Both the position numbers and the translations under genes were made by a program. 10,877 bases of DNA, from assembly GCA_035258565.1 (NCBI GenBank), contig DATFXF010000174.1:1-10877 (forward strand), given 5' to 3'. Positions 4,886 to 10,877 of the stretch are shown here, in pieces. The DNA comes from DATFXF01 sp035258565 (GTDB lineage Bacteria; Acidobacteriota; Terriglobia; Acidiferrales; UBA7541). Under the pieces are notes generated by a model. It was not told the DNA's origin. It did no database searches and saw only the letters and a list, made by a program, of their open reading frames with translations. The first letter of the stretch is position 1; each line of letters begins with the position of its first letter.

Positions 4886-5893
4886 CTAGGACGGGGTCAA
4901 TAGCTTCCGTATGAAGTCTGGTAGCCACCCTAACCCTACATTCGCAATAGGATCCTGTTCGAGACGCTCGACCACGACCAAGCTGTCGACCTCTCCTCTC
5001 AAGAAGGCATTGAGGAACGCGGGGTAGTCCTGGAAGGACACGCAGCCGTTCGACTGACCGTTGGGGCCGAGCATGTAAGGATGCGCGAGCATGCCGGCGC
5101 GTCCAAACATTTTTTGCTCGTTGACGGGGACGAGCCGGATAGCCCGAACACCATGGAATAGCTGCTCCCGCAGGACGAGCCGGTACACGTTTGGTGGCGT
5201 GGGCCCCTGACCTTTCACGCCGATGTAGCGGGGATCATCCAACCCGCTGCCCAGCCCCGAGTGCGCTTCAAGCCTCTCGCCAGTCGGCAAGTACACCGCA
5301 TGCGCCGAGATGTCGTAAATTGCTGTCCGGTCGCCGGGCTCTTGCATCAACTCCATGTCGTTCGGCGCTACTTCCAACGAGGCGGACCTTGCCACCGGGG
5401 CGAACTTCTTAGAGTCAGGCTTGGCCGAACGTTGTGGTGGAGGCTTGTCCAGCGCCTTCGGTTCGTCCGGGCTAGGCGCGGTGGACAGCGAAGCTGGGCC
5501 TTCGTCTTCTTCCTCATAGCGGTCGAATGCCGCGGCGAACCGCTCGTCAAACGAGGGACGAGGCGCTGAATCCGGTTCTTCGATTAGCGTGGCGAACCGC
5601 TCCTCGAACGAAGACCCCGGTACTAAATCCAGCTCTTCCTTCCCGTAGATTACCGCGGCGAACCGCTCCTCGAAGGCGGAACGCGGCTGTGACTTTGCCG
5701 GCGCCTCTGCCGCCGCGAATTGGGCCCCCTTTTCGATATCCCGGGGGGAATCAAGACTACCGGACGGAGGTTGCTCGAACAGCAGCCCGGGAGCCTCTGA
5801 GGCAGCGAGCCCTGCGACCGAGAAGGTGGCCGCCGTCAGCGTCAGCACTGCGACGCGTGACCACTTCCTGACTGAAACCAATGATGTTGCCAT
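4886..5893 (-). CDS. Exported DUF2778 (Tlde1-type) L,D-transpeptidase-like protein with FxERFA repeats
   Basis: The C-terminal domain (about residues 187-312) matches DUF2778: TAIYDISAHAVYLPTGERLE, AHSGLGSGLDDPRY, GPTPPNVYRL, LFHGVRAIRLVP, then LAHPYMLGPNGQSNGCVSF. His271 and Cys284 (SNGCVSF) are in place as the expected catalytic pair. The domain is the one of Tlde1, a type VI secretion effector that cuts and exchanges peptidoglycan stem peptides. Here residues 1-31 form a Sec signal peptide (VAVLTLTAATFSVAGLA) instead, and there is no secretion machinery nearby, so I infer a periplasmic wall-modifying housekeeping role. Residues 32-186 are a long acidic, Pro/Ser-rich linker with three repeats, FEERFA, FEERFA and FDERFA (residues 74, 96, 115). 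The ATG at 5891-5893 overlaps the stop of a 42-codon frame upstream; a strong ribosome site is lacking. Confidence 0.85.
   Translation of the reverse strand: MATSLVSVRKWSRVAVLTLTAATFSVAGLAASEAPGLLFEQPPSGSLDSPRDIEKGAQFAAAEAPAKSQPRSAFEERFAAVIYGKEELDLVPGSSFEERFATLIEEPDSAPRPSFDERFAAAFDRYEEEDEGPASLSTAPSPDEPKALDKPPPQRSAKPDSKKFAPVARSASLEVAPNDMELMQEPGDRTAIYDISAHAVYLPTGERLEAHSGLGSGLDDPRYIGVKGQGPTPPNVYRLVLREQLFHGVRAIRLVPVNEQKMFGRAGMLAHPYMLGPNGQSNGCVSFQDYPAFLNAFLRGEVDSLVVVERLEQDPIANVGLGWLPDFIRKLLTPS
5534..5675 (-). repeat. Three coding repeats inside the DUF2778 gene
   Basis: GGCGAACCGCTC occurs at 5534, 5591 and 5657 (plus-strand spelling), spaced 57 and 66 bases, both multiples of three. Each encodes the ERFA part of a (S/A)F(E/D)ERFA unit separated by acidic spacers. 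Confidence 0.8.
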
Positions 5894-6021
5894 CAGTGCG
5901 GAGCACGATTTCCCAGCGAGGAGCTTTTCCCGGCGTCTTTGCCGCCTTCGATTAGCCGAACGAAAACAGCCATTTGAGGCAAGAATCGGCTGTGTTCACG
6001 ACCGAAATCGTCCAACAACAT
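5893..6021 (-). CDS. Possible 42-aa protein translationally coupled to the DUF2778 gene
   Basis: ATG 6019-6021 reads MLLDDFGREHSRFLPQMAVF, then VRLIEGGKDAGKSSS, and stops at TGA 5893-5895, which shares one base with the ATG of the DUF2778 gene (TGATG). That overlap is typical of coupled bacterial genes, and the DUF2778 gene has no good ribosome site of its own. I do not recognise the sequence, and there is no signal peptide or clear ribosome site. It may instead be untranslated leader. Confidence 0.28.
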   Translation of the reverse strand: MLLDDFGREHSRFLPQMAVFVRLIEGGKDAGKSSSLGNRAPH

Positions 6022-6037
6022 GTCTTGGAAGACGGTC

Positions 6038-6118
6038 TTATCGCCCCAGAGCGTCAGAGACCGCATACAGCGAGACAAGACCAAGCAGGAAAGCGATCAA
6101 TCCGGTAAAAAGAAGCAT
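6038..6118 (-). CDS. 26-aa single-helix membrane peptide
   Basis: ATG 6116-6118 to TAA 6038-6040 encodes MLLFTGLIAFLLGLVSLYAV, then SDALGR. It is almost entirely one membrane helix with a short polar end. GGGGGACC lies five bases before the ATG, a good ribosome site for this genome. It lies upstream of the 42-codon frame and the DUF2778 gene on the same strand, 17 bases from the former, so the three could be one transcript. I do not recognise it. Confidence 0.45.
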   Translation of the reverse strand: MLLFTGLIAFLLGLVSLYAVSDALGR

Positions 6119-6584
6119 GGTGGTCCCCCGAATCATCCCAGTGCCTTAGTCCATAGCTGCTTTGCGGCATTTTCCAGCAGATGTGGGGAAGCCTGTGGAC
6201 ACTTTTGCGAGCGGCCTTGGGTAACACTGCTTCTGGATACACTCCGTGGCCCGGTCCGCAGATTGCAGCTGTCGCCGGGATTTTTGCTATTTTGGACACT
6301 GATCTCGGCGGCCCGACATTGCCACGGCCTAAAGCGGCTACGGACTCTGCTCCCAGTCATCGCTGGCGATGATCAGCGAGCAATTCGGGCACTGCGCGGC
6401 GCTACGCAAGTGCCACCCCTTCAATAATCGGGGCTGGAGCGGCGGCGCCATTTGACCCCCTGTTTGCAATCCGGCAAGCTCACTCCCCCGAGCCCCATTC
6501 GAGCCTGTCTGTGCTACCTCGCTCCGTTCGGGAAATCAGTGGCGGTCTGGATCGGGGACTCCACATAACAGCTGGACAGGCCGT
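6119..6584. other. Intergenic stretch between the wall gene and the recombinase
   Basis: No gene is supported. A 63-codon plus-strand frame at 6181-6372 (MWGSLWTLLRAALGNTASGY, then TPWPGPQIAAVAGIFAI) looks slightly protein-like, but it lacks a ribosome site and a family. No tRNA, attachment-site repeat or recombinase target repeat was seen. Confidence 0.4.
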
Positions 6585-7196
6585 CTAATCTCTCCACAAC
6601 CCCTTGAACCGGACCGGCGAGAGTTCGGTGTAGCGGACCGTGTGCCGAATGTCCTTGTGGCCGAGATAAGCCTGGATCGTGCGGGTATCGACGCCATCGT
6701 TGGCCATCTTGAAGCCGCAGGCGTGCCGGAGCATGTGGGCGTGTATCTGGAAACCGAGCTTGGCGCGCGCGCTCACCCGCTCGATCATCTTCTGAAAGCC
6801 ATCGGCCGAGATCGGGGCCTTGCGCCCCGACATGAACAGGTGAGTTGACGGGCCCATCTCACGCTGCAAACGGCGAAGCGCCCGCAATTCCCTGCCGGTC
6901 AAGGGATGCGTCGCTGGTGTGCCCGCCTTGGCCCTACGGACGTGAAGGACGCCCGTTTCGAAATCGACCTGATCCCAACGCAGGTCCACTAGCTCGGCGG
7001 CCCTGAGGCCGTGCCGGAAGGCCAGCAGGACCATGGTCGCGTCTCGGTGGCTTGCGGTCGCCTCGATCAAGCGCTCGACTTCGCGCTCGGTGAGGTGCTC
7101 GCGGGTCCGGTACGCGGCGTTCGCCCGGCGGCGCGGCGTGCGAACTGTCGGTTTTTTGCCGGTTGGCGGGACCAGCTTGAGCTGCGAATTTCCCAT
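6585..7196 (-). CDS. Short tyrosine recombinase, FimB/FimE-like (203 aa)
   Basis: This is a catalytic-domain-only tyrosine recombinase, which breaks and rejoins DNA through a 3'-phosphotyrosine. The active-site residues are visible: Arg65 (HGLRAAEL), Lys90 (RRAKAG), His154-x-x-Arg157 (HMLRHACG), His180 (LGHKDI) and the nucleophile Tyr189 (RHTVRYT). Length and motifs match the fimbrial phase-switch enzymes FimB and FimE (THPL, IHxHMLRHxCGF, GxDTRxIQxYLGHxxIRHTVxYT, a final FxGxW), which also lack the N-terminal arm-binding domain of phage integrases. The start ATG 7194-7196 has GGGGGAA six bases before it. No phage genes, tRNA or fimbrial genes are near, so its target is unknown. All catalytic residues are present, so it may be active. 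Confidence 0.88.
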   Translation of the reverse strand: MGNSQLKLVPPTGKKPTVRTPRRRANAAYRTREHLTEREVERLIEATASHRDATMVLLAFRHGLRAAELVDLRWDQVDFETGVLHVRRAKAGTPATHPLTGRELRALRRLQREMGPSTHLFMSGRKAPISADGFQKMIERVSARAKLGFQIHAHMLRHACGFKMANDGVDTRTIQAYLGHKDIRHTVRYTELSPVRFKGLWRD

Positions 7197-7232
7197 GTAA
7201 ATTCCCCCGTAGTTCTCGTCCAGGATATTTCA

Positions 7233-7310
7233 ACGGCATGGCTCAGGAACGCGTTCGGTGGGCTCCTGGGCGCCTTGGTTCTGGTGTTATTGGTAATCCT
7301 GTTTCCGTGA
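7233..7310 (+). pseudogene. Coding tail of a membrane mini-protein without a start codon
   Basis: The frame ending at TGA 7308-7310 reads AWLRNAFGGLLGALVLVLLV, then ILFP, an obvious single membrane helix. No ATG, GTG or TTG precedes it in frame outside the recombinase gene; the ATG at 7238 lies in another frame. A terminator follows 43 bases later on the same strand. It is either the remnant of a gene cut at about 7230 or an open frame using a rare start. Confidence 0.35.
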
Positions 7311-7353
7311 CAAACGTCGCTGCGGTTCACGGTGGCTAGGCCCCACAGCGCCC

Positions 7354-7382
7354 GCCGCTCGGGTCATTCCGAGCGGCCTTTT
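7354..7382 (+). terminator. Rho-independent terminator
   Basis: GCCGCTCGG (7354-7362) and CCGAGCGGC (7369-7377) form a perfect 9-bp stem with a 6-base loop (GTCATT), followed by CTTTT. It points rightwards, so it ends transcription coming from about 7200-7310 and shields the cstA operon. Confidence 0.7.
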
Positions 7383-7398
7383 GTCTGCACCTTGCGGA

Positions 7399-7477
7399 GG
7401 TCCGCTTTTCGGGGGCACAGCGGAAAACATTTGCTTGTTCTAAGCTTCACCGGTTTTGACCCATCTGAGACATTGGC
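7399..7477 (+). repeat. Dispersed repeat, copy 1
   Basis: It starts GGTCCGCTTTTCGGGGG and ends TTTTGACCCATCTGAGACAT plus TGGC. The last 24 bases (7454-7477) match 10502-10525 with three differences, and the left ends are also alike. Minus-strand translation gives phrases such as AANVSDGSK, a type I know from spurious ORFs in Bradyrhizobium genomes. Confidence 0.6.
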
Positions 7478-7631
7478 CGCCAAATTTGCTGCGCGTGCCA
7501 TCCGCACCGCCGATTTGGGCTTCCCGGCAATCAGCCGCAGGATTACCATTCATCTTTGTTGGAGTTTCATTCGGCGAAACCCGGCGGGATCAACGCAACC
7601 GCGGATCGCCAAATTGCCTGGCGTGGGTTCG

Positions 7632-7654
7632 CGAGGAGCCGAATCGGCTCCTCG
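7632..7654 (+). promoter_or_regulatory. Near-perfect 23-bp dyad in the cstA leader
   Basis: CGAGGAGCCGA and TCGGCTCCTCG (11-base arms) flank a single A. It ends 31 bases before the cstA start. As RNA it forms a 10-bp hairpin with a 3-base loop. Its right arm contains CTCCTC (7648-7653), exactly complementary to the GAGGAG of the cstA ribosome site (7674-7679). Confidence 0.65.
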
Positions 7655-7685
7655 GATCGCAGCCCGCTTAAGGGAGGAGGATAGG

Positions 7686-9770
7686 ATGAGCGCCCTCGCA
7701 ACCAAGCCCGCTGGGATGCAAACAAAGCTGCTGTGGGTGGTGGTCGTTGCGCTCGGCGCGGTCTCGATGGGCATCATCGCACTCAGCCGCGGCGAAACCA
7801 TCAACGCCGCGTGGCTGGTGATCGCGGCGGTGTGCATCTATTTCGTCGCCTACCGCTTCTACGGGCTGTTCATCGCCAAGACGGTGCTCGGCATCAATCC
7901 AACCCGCGCGACACCCGCCTACCGCCACAACGACGGGCTCGATTACGTCCCGACCAATCGATACGTGCTGTTCGGCCATCACTTCGCGGCGATCGCTGGC
8001 GCGGGCCCGCTGGTCGGCCCGGTGCTGGCGGCGCAGATGGGTTATCTGCCCGGCACCCTGTGGATCCTCGCCGGCGTCGTGTTTGCCGGCGCGGTCCAGG
8101 ACATGACGGTCCTGTTCCTCTCGACCCGTCGCGACGGCCGTTCGCTCGGCGATATGGTGCGTGCCGAGATGGGGCCGATCGCCGGGACCATCGCGGGCAT
8201 TGGCATTCTCTTGATCTGCATCGTCATCTTGGCGGTGCTCGCGCTCGTCGTGGTGCAGGCGCTGGCGCACAGCCCGTGGGGCACTTTCACGGTGTTCTGC
8301 ACGGTGCCGATCGCGTTCATCATGGGCATCTACGGCCGCTTCATCCGCCCCGGCCGGGTCGGCGAAATGTCGGGCATCGGCTTCGTGCTGCTGATGGCGG
8401 CGCTCATCTACGGGCGCACGGTGTCCGAGACGCCAGCGCTCTCACAGTACTTCGACTTCACCGGGCCGACGCTTGCTCTGATGATCATCGGCTACGGCTT
8501 CGTCGCCTCGGTGCTACCGGTGTGGCTGCTGCTCGCGCCGCGTGATTATCTGTCGACCTTCATGAAAATCGGCACCATCGCGCTTCTCGCGATCGCCATC
8601 ATTGTGGTGCGTCCCGACCTGCAGATGCCCTCGGTGACTAAGTTCATCGACGGCACCGGGCCGGTGTGGGCCGGCAGCCTGTTCCCCTTCCTGTTCATCA
8701 CCATCGCGTGCGGCGCGGTGTCCGGATGGCACTCGCTGATCTCGTCGGGAACGACCCCGAAGATGATCGAGAACGAGAGCCAGATTCCCTTCATCGGTTA
8801 CGGCGGCATGCTGATGGAATCGTTCGTCGCCATCATGGCGATGATCGCCGCCTGCGTGCTGCACCCGGGCGTCTACTTCGCCATGAACAGCTCGGCCGGT
8901 TTGATCGGGACCACCGCGGCGCAGGCGGCGCAGACGATCTCCACCTGGGGCTTCGTGGTGACGCCCGACGAGCTCACGCAGGTCGCCCGCGACGTCGGCG
9001 AGATGACGGTGCTCTCGCGCACCGGCGGCGCGCCCACGCTCGCGGTCGGCATGGCGACCATCTTCTCGGGCATCTTCGGCGGCCGGGCGCTGATGGGTAT
9101 CTGGTATCACTTCGCCATCCTGTTCGAAGCGCTGTTCATCCTCACCACGGTTGACGCCGGCACGCGCGTGTGCCGGTTCATGATCCAGGACCTCGTCGGC
9201 AACGCTATCCCAGCGTTCAAAGCGACACACTCGTGGACCAACAACCTGATCGGCTCGGCACTCGCGTGCCTCCTATGGGGTTGGCTGCTCTATCAGGGCG
9301 TAATCGATCCGCTCGGCGGAATCTGGACCTTGTGGCCGCTGTTCGGCACCTCGAACCAGATGCTCGCCGCGATTGCCCTCATCCTGTGCACGGTGGTGCT
9401 GTTCAAGATGAAGCGGCAGCGCTACGCTTGGGTGACGATTGTGCCGGCGACCTGGCTCGTGATCTGCACCGTCACCGCCGGGCTCGAGAAGGTATTCGCG
9501 TCCAATCCGGCGGTCGGCTTCCTCGCGCACGGGACCCGGTTCGGCAACGCTGTCGCGAGCGGCCAAGTGCTGGCGCCGGCGAAGTCGCTCGGCGAAATGA
9601 GTCGCATTATCTTCAACGACTACGTCGACGCGACTTTGGCGGCGCTGTTCGTGGCCGTGGTGGTGTCGATGGTCGTCTACGGGTTAATCAACATATACCG
9701 CTCGCTGGGCACGCCCCACGCAACGGCGGTCGAGATCGAATTTGCCGGCGCGCCCGCGGGAGGTGGCTGA
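7686..9770 (+). CDS. cstA: CstA, carbon-starvation pyruvate/peptide transporter (694 aa)
   Basis: CstA is an inner-membrane transporter of the CstA/BtsT family. In E. coli it takes up pyruvate, and peptides have also been proposed as substrates, under carbon starvation. The sequence matches that family end to end: NAAWLVIAAVCIYFVAYRFY, PAYRHNDGLDYVPTNRYVLF, GHHFAAIAGAGPLVGPVLAA, STRRDGRSLGDMV, PVWLLLAPRDYLSTFMKIGT, SGTTPKMIENES, GGAPTLAVGMATIF, DPLGGIWTLWPLFGTSNQML and KMKRQRYAWV. The length is normal (about 700 in E. coli), with some 16-18 membrane segments. ATG 7686 is chosen because GGGAGGAGG lies five bases upstream and the family's N-terminus fits; the frame stays open back to 7332, but that part is a terminator and a repeat. 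The stop overlaps the ATG of the partner gene by one base. Confidence 0.97.
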   Translation: MSALATKPAGMQTKLLWVVVVALGAVSMGIIALSRGETINAAWLVIAAVCIYFVAYRFYGLFIAKTVLGINPTRATPAYRHNDGLDYVPTNRYVLFGHHFAAIAGAGPLVGPVLAAQMGYLPGTLWILAGVVFAGAVQDMTVLFLSTRRDGRSLGDMVRAEMGPIAGTIAGIGILLICIVILAVLALVVVQALAHSPWGTFTVFCTVPIAFIMGIYGRFIRPGRVGEMSGIGFVLLMAALIYGRTVSETPALSQYFDFTGPTLALMIIGYGFVASVLPVWLLLAPRDYLSTFMKIGTIALLAIAIIVVRPDLQMPSVTKFIDGTGPVWAGSLFPFLFITIACGAVSGWHSLISSGTTPKMIENESQIPFIGYGGMLMESFVAIMAMIAACVLHPGVYFAMNSSAGLIGTTAAQAAQTISTWGFVVTPDELTQVARDVGEMTVLSRTGGAPTLAVGMATIFSGIFGGRALMGIWYHFAILFEALFILTTVDAGTRVCRFMIQDLVGNAIPAFKATHSWTNNLIGSALACLLWGWLLYQGVIDPLGGIWTLWPLFGTSNQMLAAIALILCTVVLFKMKRQRYAWVTIVPATWLVICTVTAGLEKVFASNPAVGFLAHGTRFGNAVASGQVLAPAKSLGEMSRIIFNDYVDATLAALFVAVVVSMVVYGLINIYRSLGTPHATAVEIEFAGAPAGGG

Positions 9771-10000
9771 TGGCGAACATCCTCACGCTCAAGGAATGGT
9801 CCGTGCGCGCGGTGACGGCGAAGGACTGGACCGTGCGCACTGCCCGCCTCATGGTCGGCATCCCGGATTATGAGGGCTACGTCGCGCACCGCCGCGCCAA
9901 CCATCCCGATCAACCGATCATGACCTACGAGGAGTTCTTCGTCGAGCGCCAGGAGGCCCGCTACGCCATCGGAAAGGGGCGCTTCCGGGGCTGCTGCTAA
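9770..10000 (+). CDS. YbdD/YjiX family accessory protein of CstA (76 aa)
   Basis: Its ATG shares one base with the cstA stop (TGATG), so translation is coupled. The core RLMVGIPDYEGYVAHRRANH, then PDQPIMTYEEFFVERQEARY, is the signature of the YbdD/YjiX family (PF04328). The protein ends in RGCC, like the RCC end of the E. coli relatives. In E. coli these small cytoplasmic proteins are coded beside cstA and btsT, and YbdD is needed for CstA-dependent pyruvate uptake. It has no membrane segment. The first 20 residues hold an odd near-repeat (LKEWSVRAVTAKDWTVRTAR: EWSVRAV, DWTVRTA). The two terminal cysteines are intact. An alternative in-frame start at 9851 (ATGGTCGGC) would remove the amphipathic N-terminus and is unlikely. 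Confidence 0.93.
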   Translation: MANILTLKEWSVRAVTAKDWTVRTARLMVGIPDYEGYVAHRRANHPDQPIMTYEEFFVERQEARYAIGKGRFRGCC

Positions 10001-10734
10001 AACGGCGGCTGATCCGATGATACCCAGAGGCGCGCTCAGCGATTGATCCGAAGGATCGCTGGATTGCAGCAAAGCTTCGAAAGGTCCTCCCGATGGACAG
10101 CGATCCCGTCGCCCAGGCCCGCGGCACGGGCGGCGGCAATGTACTACCGCGAAGCTGGGCAGGCGGTTCGGTACCGCCAAGCCTAGCTGCTAACTAACCG
10201 GAAGCACTTGTTTAATTCCGGCCACGGCGCTGCCGGTGAATACAGGGCTACATCCGGGCTACCCAACCGGGCGGGCAACGACCCTCGACGCAAGCTCGAT
10301 CACAGGAGGCCTCATCGAGCGGGGCCCGTGTTGTTGGTGGGAACTTGATCGGCAGCAGGCCCTCGGTTTCGTGGACGACCGCATTCCTCCCGCATTTCCG
10401 GTGCCGCACATCGCTCGGGCCGCGCGAACTGGATCAATCGGCAACGAAAGTCTGCTTTCAGTGGAGTAGCTGAAGTCCAGTTGTCGAGATCGGAAGTCCG
10501 ATTTTGACCCAAATGCGACATTGGCGGGCCAAAGATGCAGCACGGCTCTCAGTCGCTGTGGTAAGGTGTCGTCCTCGGCCCGAGGAGTAGGCCTATGAGA
10601 TGGCTTGGGTGGGCGGCTTGGCTCCTGTCGGCGCCCGCGTCGTCCTCGATAAATCCGTTCCCTACCTGTCCCGGTCGGTACGCCCGCATCGCCGTCCACC
10701 GCGATTTATGCGACCATTTGCGGTCCAAAAAGTG
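10001..10734. other. Long intergenic stretch after the cstA operon, with a repeat
   Basis: No gene is supported. An imperfect hairpin at 10039-10060 (AGCGAT-tg-ATCC, GAA, GGATCGCT) could end the operon but lacks a T-run. ATCCGGGCTAC at 10252-10262 resembles a piece of a repeat common in Bradyrhizobium intergenic DNA. Short frames such as the one at 10093 (MDSDPVAQARGTGGG) have weak support. The dispersed repeat copy 2 lies at 10449-10525. Confidence 0.45.
10449..10525 (+). repeat. Dispersed repeat, copy 2
   Basis: It runs from AGTCTGCTTTCAGTGG to TTTTGACCCAAATGCGACAT plus TGGC, in the same orientation as the copy at 7399. The minus-strand translation (ANVAFGSKSDFRSRQLDF) is typical of spurious ORFs from a repeat family I associate with Bradyrhizobium relatives. 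Confidence 0.6.
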
Positions 10735-10877
10735 TCAAGCAAGAAATGCAGAAAACGCCTCCTGTTCCGTGTCATATACTTTTATTAGACTGTTAAAGCC
10801 GGAAGTCTCAAGAACATTCCTAACCACGCCGCCGGCGTTGCAAATCTTGAGCTCGCCGCGATTTCCCTGCAACAATT
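10735..10877 (-). CDS. STAS-domain anti-sigma-factor antagonist, C-terminal part, truncated by the window edge
   Basis: The minus strand is open from the right edge to TGA 10735-10737 and gives 46 residues: LLQGNRGELKICNAGGVVRN, VLETSGFNSLIKVYDTEQEA, FSAFLA. This is the last strand-helix part of a STAS domain, as in SpoIIAA (LxxCNxxxxVxxxxExSGLxxxIxVYxxExEAL). STAS antagonists bind an anti-sigma kinase and free the sigma factor or another partner; the phosphorylated serine lies in the missing part. The 3' end is complete. It runs towards the long intergenic stretch, and no terminator was seen after it. Confidence 0.75.
   Translation of the reverse strand, partial: LLQGNRGELKICNAGGVVRNVLETSGFNSLIKVYDTEQEAFSAFLA

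Noticed and set aside
6119..7330. A tRNA, attachment-site duplication or fim-type inverted repeats near the recombinase
   Set aside because: I found no cloverleaf pattern and no convincing repeat pair by eye on either side of the gene.
7332..7685. The in-frame extension upstream of cstA, giving an 812-residue protein
   Set aside because: It runs through a terminator, a dispersed repeat and the leader dyad, and lacks similarity to CstA N-termini; the strong ribosome site at 7672-7680 fixes the start at 7686.
7733..9230. Long frames on both strands inside cstA (for example 270 and 238 codons)
   Set aside because: They are Arg/Gly/His-rich shadows produced by high GC at third codon positions of cstA.
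10595..10877. An open plus-strand frame from ATG 10595 (MRWLGWAAWLLSAPASSS), with GAGGAG seven bases upstream and no stop before the window edge
   Set aside because: From 10735 it runs antisense to the clear STAS C-terminus, and its sequence loses protein character after about residue 20. The ribosome-like site is probably chance or belongs to a very short remnant.
1..10877. GGAAC-N16/17-CGTT promoters of the alphaproteobacterial general stress sigma factor EcfG
   Set aside because: I checked the GGAAC and GTTCC occurrences I could find and none had the second box at the right distance.

Overview
The window looks like a gene-poor accessory stretch of an alphaproteobacterial chromosome of the order Hyphomicrobiales (Rhizobiales), most likely near Bradyrhizobium. 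The reasons are inferred from families: a DUF1134 (EipA-type) C-terminus, a Sec-exported DUF2778 L,D-transpeptidase-like protein, a small MSDHKF-type protein of the kind common in Bradyrhizobium, and a GC-rich sequence with many tiny single-helix proteins. No database search was possible.

Left part (1-2310). A glycosyltransferase (GT4) C-terminus enters from the left edge. Directly after its stop, in the same frame, lies a clear remnant of a DUF1134 gene. Next come two related single-helix mini-proteins (878-1063 and 1814-1933, the latter with a good promoter). Between them are a zinc-ribbon-like pseudogene on the minus strand with an in-frame TAG (1040-1291) and a charged helical hypothetical gene (1388-1645). 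A small conserved-looking gene on the minus strand (2000-2194) follows.

Middle (2311-6584). This part is mostly doubtful mini-ORFs and intergenic DNA. It includes a structured block at 2990-3140: a 29-codon ORF containing a perfect 20-bp palindrome, then a hairpin, then a terminator. Better genes here are a 63-aa acidic hypothetical (3196-3387), a 51-aa membrane protein (3882-4037, minus), a secreted four-cysteine protein (4354-4809) and, convergent with it, the DUF2778 protein with three FxERFA repeats (4886-5893, minus). Two mini-ORFs precede the DUF2778 gene on its own strand.

Right part (6585-10877). A short FimB/FimE-like tyrosine recombinase (minus) is followed by a terminator and then the best-supported operon, cstA plus its ybdD/yjiX partner (7686-10000). 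This operon is expected to import pyruvate or peptides during starvation. A near-perfect 23-bp dyad in the cstA leader could pair with its ribosome binding site. Two diverged copies of a dispersed repeat lie at 7399 and 10449, on either side of the operon. The window ends in the C-terminus of a STAS anti-sigma-factor antagonist on the minus strand.
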